64,000 bases of DNA, taken from Planctomycetota bacterium. Lineage in GTDB: Bacteria; Planctomycetota; UBA1135; GCA-002748355. The position numbers and the translations under genes were made by a program. The stretch lies in NCBI GenBank assembly GCA_011321845.1, contig DROQ01000096.1:1-64000 (forward strand), in the 5' to 3' direction. Positions 41,372 to 49,919 of this stretch are shown one piece after another. Below the pieces are notes generated by a model, which ran no database searches, was not told the origin of the DNA, and worked only from the letters and a program-made list of their open reading frames with translations. Position 1 is the stretch's first letter. The number at the start of each line of letters is the position of its first letter.

Positions 41372-42324
41372 CGTTTCTCTCCTGGCTCCTCCCCGGAGCC
41401 GGATCCAGGCGCATCGCCCCGGGGACCCGGGACGTAAAAAGAGAGGGCCCCAGGGATGACCTCGATCTCCAGGGGGGCCGCAGGGCCAGGATCCCCATCC
41501 ACCTGGATCTCTCCTCCGCTCTCGGTTTCGATCCGCACCTTGCAGACCTGCCGGCGCACGAGACGATCCCCTTCCTGCAACCCGCCGAATACCCCCTTGA
41601 CCACGTGTCCAAGCATGGAGGTCGCCGTTCCGGCCGAGAAGCCCAGGACATCCAGAAGCCCGTCATCCCAGCGAATCCCCCTCGGAAGTTTCCAGAACCC
41701 CCCGATCTGGGCCACGTTGGTCACCAGGACCTCATCGAAGGGACCGAGCCGCTCCCCGTCCTCGAGGACGAAGAAGTGCCTTCCCTTTTCGTAATTCCAA
41801 AGGGAGCCCAGGATGGGACCCAAGTACTTGAGCTTGCCCAGCGTCCCCCCACCCCGCTTGGCGTGGACCTCGGCCACGATCCTGCCGTCAATGCCCAGGC
41901 CCGCGCAGAGGAAGAAGCGTCGCTCCTCGGCCTCCGAGCGGATCTTTCCCGCGTCGAAGCTGCGCCGGTGCCCGGCCTTGATCATCGCGGCGGTCTGGCG
42001 GGGGGACTTGGGGAGCTTCAGCTCGCTCGCCAGGACGTTGGCTGTCCCCGAGGGGCAGACAGCGATTCCAAGGCCGGGACCCGGATCCGCCTCCACCACT
42101 TCGGCAATGGTTCCATCACCCCCCACCACGCAGATGGCCTCGTAGGCGTCAAGGGGCCCCTGGACTCGCTCCCGGATCTGCCCCGGCCCCGAGCTGAGGA
42201 AAAGCTCGACGGGGTGCCCCATCTCCTGAAGGTCCTTGGCCAGATAGGGGACCAGTTCCCCGGCAAGGCCACCACCGGCCTTGGGGTTCGCGAGGATCAG
42301 GATGGTCGAGAGGACTGCCGCCAC
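41368..42324 (-). CDS. Diacylglycerol/sphingosine kinase-family lipid kinase
   Basis: A 318-residue lipid kinase of the DagK/YegS fold. It opens with [12 protein letters not shown], has the nucleotide-binding [11 protein letters not shown] near residue 65 and [13 protein letters not shown] near 90, and the C-terminal half contains [12 protein letters not shown] and [13 protein letters not shown]. It should phosphorylate a lipid such as diacylglycerol or ceramide at the membrane. The best start is the GTG at 42324; the frame continues far upstream, but it then runs opposite the SDR gene. It is the first gene of the kdsA operon, followed by a 4-bp overlap. The region upstream holds four copies of GGGTGTCC. 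Confidence 0.85.
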   Translation of the reverse strand: MAAVLSTILILANPKAGGGLAGELVPYLAKDLQEMGHPVELFLSSGPGQIRERVQGPLDAYEAICVVGGDGTIAEVVEADPGPGLGIAVCPSGTANVLASELKLPKSPRQTAAMIKAGHRRSFDAGKIRSEAEERRFFLCAGLGIDGRIVAEVHAKRGGGTLGKLKYLGPILGSLWNYEKGRHFFVLEDGERLGPFDEVLVTNVAQIGGFWKLPRGIRWDDGLLDVLGFSAGTATSMLGHVVKGVFGGLQEGDRLVRRQVCKVRIETESGGEIQVDGDPGPAAPLEIEVIPGALSFYVPGPRGDAPGSGSGEEPGEKR

Positions 42325-42353
42325 CCCCGAAATCGTAGCCCCAACTTCGCCCA

Positions 42354-42457
42354 AAGGTAGGGTGTCCCTCTTCCGGGACCACCCCCTTCCGGGATTGGGT
42401 GTCCCGCTTGCATGCGCCCAAGGGTAGGGTGTCCCTCTTCGGAGAATGGGTGTCCCG
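42354..42457. repeat. Intergenic cluster of four GGGTGTCC repeats
   Basis: GGGTGTCC occurs at 42360, 42397, 42427 and 42448 in the 213-bp divergent gap between the lipid kinase and SDR genes. Copies 1 and 3 share the longer GGTAGGGTGTCCCTCTTC; copies 2 and 4 share (A/T)TGGGTGTCCCG. All are in the same orientation. They may bind a regulator of the divergent genes or belong to the dispersed motif family seen elsewhere in the window. Confidence 0.7.
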
Positions 42458-42537
42458 TTCGCCGCCCCGCCTCGGCGGGGGCAATCGGGAGATCTGATTG
42501 CTGGAGGTCCCTGGTCGCGGCGGCTAACCTCCGGGGC

Positions 42538-43287
42538 ATGAGCAGCAGCAAAAACGCCATTGTGGTAGGAGCCTCGTCGGGGATCGGGGCGGCTTTCGCG
42601 CGGACCCTCGCTTCTCAGGGATACAGGGTCGCCCTCCTCGCTCGCCGGATCCCGGAGCTGGAGAAGGTCCAGCGGGGCATCGAGACGGGCTGGGGGGAGG
42701 GGCGGGCCCGAGTCTACGAGAACGATGTCTGCGACTACGAGGCGCCTCCGGCCCTGCTGGCCAAGATCGAGGAGGACATGGGCAAGGTCTCGCTCTTCTG
42801 CTACGCGGCTGGGGTTATGGCTGAGGTCGGCAAGGACGAGTATGACTTCGCCAAGGACAAGAAGGTCCTCGACGTCAACCTGACCGGTGCGATGGCCTGG
42901 CTGGACGAGGTTGCGACCCGTTTCCAAGCCCGGGGCGAAGGGACCATCGTGGGGATCTCCTCCATCGCGGGAGACCGGGGGCGGCGGGCCTTCCCCTCCT
43001 ACCATGCGGCCAAGGCAGGGCTCAGCACCTTTCTCGAGTCCCTGAGGAACCGCCTCTTCCAGCACGGAGTGCAGGTCACCACGATCAAACCCGGATTCAT
43101 CGACACTCCCATGACCCGGGGAATGGACGGGCTCTTCTGGCTCAAGACGGCCGACGAAGCCGCCCAGATGATCTGGAAGGCCGTGAGGCGCGGCCGCTCC
43201 ACCGCCTACGTTCCCGCCCGCTGGGGCCTGGTCTCCCTCGTGATCCGCAGCATCCCCTCCCTGCTCTTCAAGCGGCTGGACATCTAG
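42538..43287 (+). CDS. Short-chain dehydrogenase resembling DprE2
   Basis: A 249-residue Rossmann-fold reductase. The cofactor motif GASSGIGAAFA is near residue 10; the Asn/Gly region YAAGVM is near 90; ISSIAGDRGRRAFPSYHAAKAG holds the catalytic Ser, Tyr and Lys; and PGFIDTPMT follows. The C-terminal VPARWGLVSLVIRSIPSLLFKRL looks membrane-associating, as in decaprenylphosphoryl-2-keto-ribose reductase (DprE2). It is divergent from the lipid kinase/kdsA/DprE1-like operon. With the DprE1-like oxidase it could epimerise a polyprenyl-linked sugar; generic SDR function is the alternative. Confidence 0.78.
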   Translation: MSSSKNAIVVGASSGIGAAFARTLASQGYRVALLARRIPELEKVQRGIETGWGEGRARVYENDVCDYEAPPALLAKIEEDMGKVSLFCYAAGVMAEVGKDEYDFAKDKKVLDVNLTGAMAWLDEVATRFQARGEGTIVGISSIAGDRGRRAFPSYHAAKAGLSTFLESLRNRLFQHGVQVTTIKPGFIDTPMTRGMDGLFWLKTADEAAQMIWKAVRRGRSTAYVPARWGLVSLVIRSIPSLLFKRLDI

Positions 43288-43516
43288 CGGGTTTTCCGAG
43301 ACTCGTATCCACCTGCGCCCCCTTTTGCCCGAAGGGCTCGCGGAATGCTGCCCGTCCTTTACACAGCCACGCAATTTTCTCAGCTGTCCGGAACGCAGGT
43401 CCCTCCCTCCCGTATACCCCCCTCGCTGCCGCCGGAAAACCTGCGCGGCTTCCACTCCGGCTACCTCGATTCCTCCCTTTGAGTGGATCTCTCAACACAA
43501 GTCTGGAGTAGAAAGA

Positions 43517-44056
43517 ATGCGTAAAACCTCGATTGCAGCCTCTCTCGCGCTGTTGACAGTTCTCAGTGTTTCCGTCAGCTCATGCATGTCGAACAGGAAA
43601 AAGGGCATGATGAAGCCCCCCTTCGGCTCCCCCAAGGACGTGGCGCAGGCCAATGACCTCTGGAGCCGGATCAGCGGTTACCGCACCTGGCAGAGTCCCG
43701 CCGGTATGTCGGGCTTCCAAAAAGGGCGCAGCCCCCACGGCAAGTACCTCAAGTACTACCTCAACTCCATCGCCGCCCGCGACCCGCTCGCGCCCGGCGC
43801 GATCGTCGTCAAGGAGAACTACATGGGAAAGAGCGATTCCATGCTCGGCCCCGTGACCGCGATGGAGAAGATCCCCGGCTATGACCCCGCCGACGGCGAC
43901 TGGTTCTGGGTCAAGTTCAACCCCAGGGGCGAGGTCATGAAGAACCCCATGGGTATGTCCCTCGCGGGTAAGGTGGCCAAAGGCATGAAGAAGGGCTGCA
44001 TCGCCTGCCACGCCAACGCGGGTGGAGGTGACTTCCTCTTCGTCAACGACGAATAG
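43517..44056 (+). CDS. P460-like c-haem lipoprotein (1)
   Basis: A 179-residue exported protein. The N-terminus has a lipoprotein signal with lipobox VSSC near residue 23. The body resembles cytochrome P460-type domains: ANDLWSRISGYRTW, SPHGKYLKYYLN, GAIVVKENY, YDPADGDWFWVKFNP and LAGKVAKGMKKGCIACH, with the haem c motif CIACH near the C-terminus. GGAGTA lies seven bases before the ATG. It is the first gene of a respiratory group and is followed two bases later by the Rieske gene, so it probably exchanges electrons with the Rieske/cytochrome b complex in the periplasm. Its substrate is unknown. Confidence 0.8.
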   Translation: MRKTSIAASLALLTVLSVSVSSCMSNRKKGMMKPPFGSPKDVAQANDLWSRISGYRTWQSPAGMSGFQKGRSPHGKYLKYYLNSIAARDPLAPGAIVVKENYMGKSDSMLGPVTAMEKIPGYDPADGDWFWVKFNPRGEVMKNPMGMSLAGKVAKGMKKGCIACHANAGGGDFLFVNDE

Positions 44057-44058
44057 CC

Positions 44059-44535
44059 ATGGATCGCCGCGGGGCGCTCGCCACCATCCTGGCTCTCCTT
44101 GTCGGCCTCGGGGGCTCGATCACCGGGCTGATCGCGGCCTTCATCAGCAACGCCTTCGGCAGGCCGCGGGCGAAAGGCTGGATCAAAGTCGGCAAGGCCG
44201 AAGATCTCAGTCCCGACACCTTCGGGCGGATCGTCCTGACCCTCGAACACAGGCACGCCTGGATGGACGCATCGGTCCCGATGACCATCTTCGTCAAGGA
44301 CATGTATCCCAAGGATCCGATCGCCTACCTGGGGACCTGCAGCCACCTGGGTTGCACGGTCGCCTGGAAGGACAAGAGCAAACTCTTCGAGTGCCCCTGT
44401 CACGGCGGCAAGTACAACGCCAAGGGAGAAGTGGTCGATGGGCCACCCCCCCGCCCGCTGACCCAACTCAAGACCAGGATCAAGGGAGAAGACTTCTTCA
44501 TCCTCCTTCCCGAGAAACGGGAGGGGATGGCATGA
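44059..44535 (+). CDS. Rieske iron-sulfur protein
   Basis: A 158-residue membrane-anchored [2Fe-2S] protein of a quinol:cytochrome c oxidoreductase. One N-terminal helix (ALATILALLVGLGGSITGLIAAF) anchors the protein. The cluster ligands are in CSHLGC and CPCHGGKY, followed by PPPRPLTQL, the usual end of a Rieske domain. The cysteine pair that can form the internal disulfide is present. The gene starts two bases after the P460-like gene and overlaps the cytochrome b gene by ATGA, so the complex is made from one operon. Confidence 0.93.
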   Translation: MDRRGALATILALLVGLGGSITGLIAAFISNAFGRPRAKGWIKVGKAEDLSPDTFGRIVLTLEHRHAWMDASVPMTIFVKDMYPKDPIAYLGTCSHLGCTVAWKDKSKLFECPCHGGKYNAKGEVVDGPPPRPLTQLKTRIKGEDFFILLPEKREGMA

Positions 44536-45863
44536 AGCTCTGGTGTGCCACCCTCGATTGGTTGAAAGCCCGAACCGATCTCCCCGACAAGACCAGAACC
44601 TTTTTGAACAAGCCCATCCCGGGCAACGTGGGCTGGCTCCACACCCTCGGAGCTCTCCTCCTCTTCTACCTGGTCCTGCAGACGATCACCGGGATCCTGA
44701 TGGGCCTGTATTACAGCCCCTCCCCCGACCAGGCCCACGAGAGCATCCGTTACATCGACACCGAGCTGCGCCTGGGGGCCTTGGTCCACTCCCTGCATCA
44801 CCACGGGGCCGCCTTCATCCTGATCACGGCCTTCCTCCACCTGATGCGCTCTTTCTTCCTCGCGGCCTATCGAGCGCCGCGGGAGCTGCTCTGGTGGTCC
44901 GGCCTCGTCCTCTTCCTCCTCCTCACCCTCTTCGCCTTCACGGGCCAACTCCTCCCCTTCGACAATCATGGCTATTGGGCCACCGAGGTAGGGATCCGAA
45001 TCGCCTCGGCGCCTCCGGTGCTGGGACCCTACATCCGCGAATTCCTGACCGGGGGCTACGGCGATCTTGGAGCGACCACCTTGAGCCGCTTCATGATCCT
45101 CCACGTCGCTGTCCTGCCCCTGGTCTTTTTTGGTCTGGTGGGTCTCCACCTGGCCCTCCTCCAGAAGGTGGGCTCCGCTGGGCCGCTTCATGGCAGCCCC
45201 GAGCCCTACCGCAGCTTCTTCCCCGGTCAGGTCCTCAAGGATCTCAGCGTGGCGGCCCTGGGAGCGCTCGTCCTCTTCCTCGTAGCCTGGTTCATGCCTC
45301 CCGGGGACAGTGGTCCCGCCGACCCGGGGGCCACCGGCTTCGTCCCGCGGCCCGAGTGGTACTTCTTCGCCCACTACGAGATCCTCCGCATGCTCCCCTC
45401 GGGCTGGCAACTCCTCGGGACCTTTGTTCTTCCCACAGCCGCGGGAGGAGCGCTGGTGCTGCTCCCCCTCCTCGACCGCAAAAGCGGGGGGCTCTTGACC
45501 GACCGCCTGAGGTTCACTCTGGGAGGCCTCGTCCTTTTCGGGGTGGTGGGCCTCACGATCACCGGCCTGGTCGAGGAATCCCGCGAAAAACCAAAGGAGA
45601 CCGCCATCGTCGGGGATCCGATCGCGGCGGGGAAGAAGCTCTTTCACACAAAAAAGTGCACCAAGTGCCACAGCATCGGCAAGGAGAAGGGCGGGGACAA
45701 GGGACCCAACCTCGCGCGGGTCGCCAGGCGCATTCGCCGGGACTTTTTCAAACCCTGGATTCGCAAACCCGGGTCCTTCCGGCCCGACACCGAGATGCCC
45801 AACTTCGAAGGTTCAGAGGAGGAGCTGGACGCCATCGTCCGCTACCTCCAGACCCTCAAATGA
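44532..45863 (+). CDS. Cytochrome b fused to a C-terminal cytochrome c
   Basis: A 443-residue fusion. The N-terminal part is cytochrome b: haem ligands in SLHHHGAAF and FLHLMR (13 residues between), then ILHVAVLP and VGLHLALL (14 between, the b6f-like spacing), then the Qo-site motif PEWYFFAHYEILR, which in b6f is in subunit IV. After the last helix near 350-370, a small cytochrome c domain begins with GKKLFHTKKCTKCHSIG and ends with a Met-containing DTEMPNFEG, giving His-Met ligation. So cytochrome b6, subunit IV and cytochrome c are in one chain. It lies between the Rieske gene and a second P460-like gene. Confidence 0.92.
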   Translation: MKLWCATLDWLKARTDLPDKTRTFLNKPIPGNVGWLHTLGALLLFYLVLQTITGILMGLYYSPSPDQAHESIRYIDTELRLGALVHSLHHHGAAFILITAFLHLMRSFFLAAYRAPRELLWWSGLVLFLLLTLFAFTGQLLPFDNHGYWATEVGIRIASAPPVLGPYIREFLTGGYGDLGATTLSRFMILHVAVLPLVFFGLVGLHLALLQKVGSAGPLHGSPEPYRSFFPGQVLKDLSVAALGALVLFLVAWFMPPGDSGPADPGATGFVPRPEWYFFAHYEILRMLPSGWQLLGTFVLPTAAGGALVLLPLLDRKSGGLLTDRLRFTLGGLVLFGVVGLTITGLVEESREKPKETAIVGDPIAAGKKLFHTKKCTKCHSIGKEKGGDKGPNLARVARRIRRDFFKPWIRKPGSFRPDTEMPNFEGSEEELDAIVRYLQTLK

Positions 45864-45932
45864 GTTTTACGAGGGCTTCTGCGCGCCCCGGCTGGAAGGA
45901 GCCCCAACACCAACCACTTTGGAGGAACAGAC

Positions 45933-46472
45933 ATGATTCGGATCTCATTGGCAGGCCTCGTTGGTCTCACTGCGGCCCTCTTCGCCTATCCTCAACCAAA
46001 GGGCGAAGACAAGAAACCCTTTGGCGGCCCGAAGGACGTCGCCTTCGCCAGGAAGGTCTGGACCCGGATGAAGAACTACCCCGACTGGGAGCTTCACTCG
46101 GATGTCATCAAGGGGCAAACCCCCCATGGAAAGTGGGTCAAGATCTACTCCTCCTGGATCCGGGTGGACGGCAAGCTCTTTCCCATCCTCGTCAAGGACA
46201 ATTTCCGGGGGCGTGGTGTCAGCCCCAAGCGAATCCAGGAGGATCGAGGCAAGTGGCTCAAGGCCGTGACCATCATGCTCAAACGCAAGCCCGGCTATGA
46301 CAAGGAGAACCAGGACTGGTTCTGGGCAAAATTCAGCCCCGACGGGAAGCTGGTGAACAACCCCAAGGGTGTCCCCCTTGCGGGCAGGGTGGCCAAGGGC
46401 TCCTCCAAGGGATGTATCAGCTGCCACTCCCAAGCCGACGGGGACGACTACCTTTTCTCCAACGACGGCTGA
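45933..46472 (+). CDS. P460-like c-haem protein (2)
   Basis: A 179-residue exported paralog of the protein at 43517. It shares KPFGGPKDVAFARKVW, TPHGKWVKIY, ILVKDNF, YDKENQDWFWAKFSPDGK, PLAGRVAKGSSKGCISCH and the ending DYLFSNDG. It has a signal peptide but no lipobox Cys, so it is probably soluble in the periplasm, unlike its lipid-anchored paralog. The haem c motif is CISCH. GGAGGA precedes the ATG. The two copies flank the Rieske/cytochrome b-c genes, suggesting they act as its electron partners; small-molecule oxidation, as known for P460, is possible. Confidence 0.78.
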   Translation: MIRISLAGLVGLTAALFAYPQPKGEDKKPFGGPKDVAFARKVWTRMKNYPDWELHSDVIKGQTPHGKWVKIYSSWIRVDGKLFPILVKDNFRGRGVSPKRIQEDRGKWLKAVTIMLKRKPGYDKENQDWFWAKFSPDGKLVNNPKGVPLAGRVAKGSSKGCISCHSQADGDDYLFSNDG

Positions 46473-46537
46473 AACGGCGGGAACCCGCATCCCCCTCCGC
46501 CTGAAGCCGGAAAGCCTTCTCCCCCTCCTATGGGGAT

Positions 46538-46573
46538 TTGAAACAGTGCTGAAATTTTCGACAAATTGAGCAC
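46538..46573 (+). promoter_or_regulatory. Possible promoter with an imperfect inverted repeat
   Basis: TTGAAA (46538-46543) is a good -35, but the base run at 17 bp (ACAAAT) is a poor -10. An imperfect inverted repeat (GTGCT...AAATTT / AAATT...AGCAC, 46546-46573) overlaps it. It could serve the gene at 46630 or end the cytochrome transcript. Confidence 0.25.
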
Positions 46574-46629
46574 GCCTCCCCCCCCATCCCTGCCGATAAA
46601 TCGGACACTCACCGGGGAATGGGGGGAAA

Positions 46630-47580
46630 ATGGACAAAGTCCACTTGGGGATGATCGCGGGGATCGGACTCCTCGTGCTGCCTATGGGAATCATCGGTTT
46701 GGGAGGAGCGACCCGGCAGCTCGAGGAGGAGCTGCCGGCCTTGGACCGTGGGAGGGCCGAAGGGCAACGGCTCCAGCTCCGCGTTCCGATGCCCGAGGAG
46801 CCCGGAAAACCTTCCTCTCCCGGGCTCGAGAGACGGAGCGCCCCGAGGCGTAAGCAGAGCAAGCGGGAGATCCGCATCCTCTTGGACCCGGTCACCTTTG
46901 GAATGCAGCGTCCCGACTTCGTTCGGAGTCTGGAGGAGCGTTTCCCCGGCTTCCATTTCCCAAGGGTCCGGCTCCGCGTGGAGGAAGGGAGGCAGAGGCT
47001 CTATGGGGGAACGGGCAGCATCCTGATCAGCAGCTGGGGGCTTCGCCACCGGGACAAGAAAAGGGGAATCCGGGAGAACAAGCTGGGCTACGTGGCTGCC
47101 GTGATCGCGGCCGGCAAGGAGGCTGGCCTGCCCCCCCGGATCGCCCGGAACCAGATCTACGATTTCTTGATCGGAGCCCCCGCACTCGGCGCGACCGGGC
47201 CAGTCGCTCCCCCGGCTCCCTTGAATCTCCAAGCCTACAACGCTCCCTGGTTCGCGGGGGGGCTGCTCAAAGGGCGTTTCTTCCCGGCCGCGACCTCGAG
47301 CCGGGTCCCGCTGCGCCTGAACTCCATCGACAAGGCGCTAAGGGGGAAGGGATACTCGCTCATTCCCCTCCCACGCAAAAACAAGGGCTTTCTCTACTCC
47401 ATGGTGGATGGGGTCCTCCCGACCCGGGACAACCTCGTATTGGAGCGCTACCCCCTCAAGGTCTCCATCTACCTCGCCTACAACGAACAGGCAAAAAACA
47501 GCATAAGTCTCATGCGCATCCTGGCTTGGATCGCTTCGAAACAGGGGAAAAGGGCCTTTTCGGACTGGCTCATCTATTGA
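46630..47580 (+). CDS. Membrane-anchored, PBP-like protein of unknown function
   Basis: A 316-residue protein with one N-terminal helix (GMIAGIGLLVLPMGIIGLGGA) and a proline/arginine-rich linker. The rest looks like a periplasmic-binding-protein domain of the PstS-like group: a conserved-looking IRILLDPVTFGM start, LISSWGLRHRD, and an end (YPLKVSIYLAYN, SISLMRILAWIASKQGKRAF) that resembles the closing helices of phosphate-binding PBP-like domains. A G-run lies immediately before the ATG. No transporter genes are adjacent, so it may be a sensor or scaffold instead. The family assignment is tentative. Confidence 0.55.
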   Translation: MDKVHLGMIAGIGLLVLPMGIIGLGGATRQLEEELPALDRGRAEGQRLQLRVPMPEEPGKPSSPGLERRSAPRRKQSKREIRILLDPVTFGMQRPDFVRSLEERFPGFHFPRVRLRVEEGRQRLYGGTGSILISSWGLRHRDKKRGIRENKLGYVAAVIAAGKEAGLPPRIARNQIYDFLIGAPALGATGPVAPPAPLNLQAYNAPWFAGGLLKGRFFPAATSSRVPLRLNSIDKALRGKGYSLIPLPRKNKGFLYSMVDGVLPTRDNLVLERYPLKVSIYLAYNEQAKNSISLMRILAWIASKQGKRAFSDWLIY

Positions 47581-47625
47581 ACTTCCCCAAGCCGGAGTCG
47601 GCTGAGGAAGCTCCAGGAATAAATC

Positions 47626-47665
47626 AAACGATCGCTTGAAACGATCGCTTGGACTCAGATATACT
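47626..47665 (+). promoter_or_regulatory. Promoter with tandem operator of the TetR-RND operon
   Basis: A 13-base direct repeat AAACGATCGCTTG (47626-47638 and 47639-47651), each copy with the palindrome CGATCG. TTGAAA (47636-47641) is a -35, with an 18-bp spacer and TATACT (47660-47665) as -10, five of six. The repeats overlap the -35, an ideal position for repression by the TetR protein encoded next. Confidence 0.75.
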
Positions 47666-47673
47666 CTCCATCC

Positions 47674-48420
47674 ATGGGAGATTCTGAGAAAACATGCGGG
47701 AGCGGTCCGGGAGGCAAGTCCACCCCTTCGGCGCGGACGCGCATCCTGGACGCAGCAGAACGGATCTTCGCTGAACAAGGGGTGGATGCCGCCTCTCTTC
47801 GCCGCATCACGCGCGAGGCCGAGGCCAATATCGCTGGAGTCCATTACTATTTCGGCTCCAAGAACGGACTGGTCCTGGAGGTTTACCGCAGACTGATCCG
47901 CCCGGTGAACAAAAAAAGGCTCTCCCTCCTCGACCAGGCCCGGGCCTCCGCTGGAGAGGATCCCATCCCCCTCCCCGAACTGGTCAAGATCTTCTTCATC
48001 CCCCCGCTCCTCATCTGCTATCAGGAGCACTGCGCCCGCCCCCACCTCCCCAGGCTGATCGGCCGGATGTTCAGCGATGCGCCGGACCTGATCCGAAAAA
48101 TGATCGACGAGGAATTCTCCAAGATGAAGACCCGCTTCCTCGAAGAGCTAGGCATGAGCCTTGGACGACGCCCCAAGGAGGAACTGATCTGGAAGCTGCA
48201 CTTCATGGTCGGGATCCTGGTCAACACCATGTTGGCCACCGAGTTTCCTCCCCTGAGTCTCCTGGACCACCACCCCGCAGAAAAACCCGCCCAATCCCTA
48301 CGCCAAATCCTCGCCTTCGCCCTCGCGGGGATTCAGCAGGATCCAGAAAGCTTGGACCTCTCCATGGATGATTTCGAGTCCTACCGCGTGGACGAAGCAG
48401 TGTTCGGAGAAGCAGAATGA
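47674..48420 (+). CDS. TetR-family repressor of the RND efflux operon
   Basis: A 248-residue regulator. The N-terminal helix-turn-helix is ARTRILDAAERIFAEQGVDAASLRRITREAEANIAGVHYYFGSK, typical of TetR, preceded by ~18 polar residues. The C-terminal ligand domain, with CARPHLPRLIGRMF, resembles the CecR/AefR group. No Shine-Dalgarno precedes the ATG, and the predicted transcription start is about 2 bases upstream, so the mRNA may be leaderless. The gene overlaps the outer-membrane factor gene by ATGA and heads a four-gene efflux operon; autorepression through the tandem operator is likely. Confidence 0.9.
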   Translation: MGDSEKTCGSGPGGKSTPSARTRILDAAERIFAEQGVDAASLRRITREAEANIAGVHYYFGSKNGLVLEVYRRLIRPVNKKRLSLLDQARASAGEDPIPLPELVKIFFIPPLLICYQEHCARPHLPRLIGRMFSDAPDLIRKMIDEEFSKMKTRFLEELGMSLGRRPKEELIWKLHFMVGILVNTMLATEFPPLSLLDHHPAEKPAQSLRQILAFALAGIQQDPESLDLSMDDFESYRVDEAVFGEAE

Positions 48421-49919
48421 AGGCCAATCCCCCCCTCAAAGCGCCCTCCAAGCTCGCCCTGATCACAGTCTTCGCTCTCGCCTCCTGCTGGGGCAAGGCG
48501 GACTTCGACCCCGGAGAGCTGGACCTCTCTTTCCCCGAGCGCTTCACGAGCGATCCACCCAGGGTTTCCAGGAAGGCTCTCTGGGAAGGCCAGCGCTGGT
48601 GGGAAAGCCTCCGCGCCCCTGAACTGGATCGACTCATCCGGGAAGGACTCGAAGGGAGCAGAAGCCTCGCAGCCGCCGCACAAAGGATCGCCGCCGCCCG
48701 CGCCCAGGCCGAGGCCGCGGGAGGCAGCCTCTATCCCCAGGTCAGCGCGGGTCTCTCGGGTTCTCGGACCAAGCAGATCTTCGTGGGCTTTCCCATCCCT
48801 GGCCGGAGCGGCCCCCTGAGCAGTCGGACCAACAGCTATGGCCTCTCGCTGAACCTCTCCTGGGAGCTGGATCTCTGGGGCAAGCTCTCCGCACAAGCCC
48901 GTTCGGCCACCCTCGAAGCCAAACGGAGCGAAGAGCTGTACCAGGGAGCCGCCCTCAGTCTCTCGGGCCAGATGGCCAAAACATGGTTCGCCCTCATCGA
49001 AGCCAAGGAGCAGGAGAGGATCGCCAAGGGGACCCTGGAGACGGACAAGCAGATCCTCGGTTTCATCGAAGGGCGTTACCGCTCGGGCAAAAGCCGCCTG
49101 GTGGATGTCCAGCTCGCCAAGGAGCGGGCCATGAGTTCCGAGACGACCCTCGCGCGGGCAAAGCGCCTGGTAGCGCTGACGACGCGGCAGCTCGAGTATC
49201 TTTTGGGGCGACCCGCGCAAGGAACGCTCAGCAGCGCGACGAGGTTGCCCCCCCTTCCTCCCGCTCCGCCCGCCGGCCTCCCTGCCAGCCTCCTGGACCG
49301 AAGGCCCGACCTGCGCGCTGCGCGCCTCGCCCTCCTCTCCCGCAAGGAACTCCAAAAGGCCAGCAAGGCATCCCTCTATCCCAGCCTCTCCCTGACCGCC
49401 AGCGCGGGAACAAGGTCCAACCAGCTCAAGGATCTCATCGACGGGGACTTCAGCGTCTGGAGCCTGGCGGGAAACATCCTCCAGCCCATCTTCATGGGAG
49501 GGACCCTTCGCGCCCAGCTGCGCGCAAACCAGGCCCTGGCCGGAGCGAGCCTGCAGGACTTCGCCGACAAGGTGTTGAGGGCCCTCCTCGAGGTGGAGCA
49601 GGCTCTCAGCAACGAACAACATCTCCGCGAGGAACTCAAAGCAAGCCTCGCCTGGGTTTCAGCGGCCAAGGCTTCCGAAGCGACCACAAGCGACCGCTAC
49701 CGCAGCGGCCGGGCCACCATCCTCGAAACTCTCAACGCGAAAAAGGCGCTCTTCCAGGCCCAATCCGCCCTGAGCGCCGTTCGCCGCAACCTCCTCCAAA
49801 ACCGGGTCGACCTCTGCCTCGCCATGGGTGGACGCCTCGACCCCCCTGAGACGAGTCCCCAAACTCCCAAACAGGGCGAGCAGCCCTCCAGTCCCGCCCC
49901 CGAGGTGAGCCGACGATGA
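48417..49919 (+). CDS. NodT/TolC-family outer membrane efflux lipoprotein
   Basis: A 500-residue outer-membrane channel component. A lipoprotein signal ends at ALASC near residue 24. Two OEP repeats follow, with RWWESLRAPELDRLIREGLEGSRSLAAAAQRIAAARA opening the first, the beta-strand segment SYGLSLNLSWELDLWGK and the second-repeat LLDRRPDLRAARL and NILQPIFMGGTL. The size and motif order match NodT-type factors of RND pumps. The C-terminal ~30 residues are Pro/Ser-rich. It overlaps both neighbours by 4 bp, which keeps the pump parts in step. Confidence 0.92.
   Translation: MKANPPLKAPSKLALITVFALASCWGKADFDPGELDLSFPERFTSDPPRVSRKALWEGQRWWESLRAPELDRLIREGLEGSRSLAAAAQRIAAARAQAEAAGGSLYPQVSAGLSGSRTKQIFVGFPIPGRSGPLSSRTNSYGLSLNLSWELDLWGKLSAQARSATLEAKRSEELYQGAALSLSGQMAKTWFALIEAKEQERIAKGTLETDKQILGFIEGRYRSGKSRLVDVQLAKERAMSSETTLARAKRLVALTTRQLEYLLGRPAQGTLSSATRLPPLPPAPPAGLPASLLDRRPDLRAARLALLSRKELQKASKASLYPSLSLTASAGTRSNQLKDLIDGDFSVWSLAGNILQPIFMGGTLRAQLRANQALAGASLQDFADKVLRALLEVEQALSNEQHLREELKASLAWVSAAKASEATTSDRYRSGRATILETLNAKKALFQAQSALSAVRRNLLQNRVDLCLAMGGRLDPPETSPQTPKQGEQPSSPAPEVSRR

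Noticed and set aside
41368..43455. Extension of the lipid kinase frame to 695 codons
   Set aside because: The upstream part runs opposite the SDR gene and lacks family similarity; the GTG at 42324 gives a normal-length kinase.
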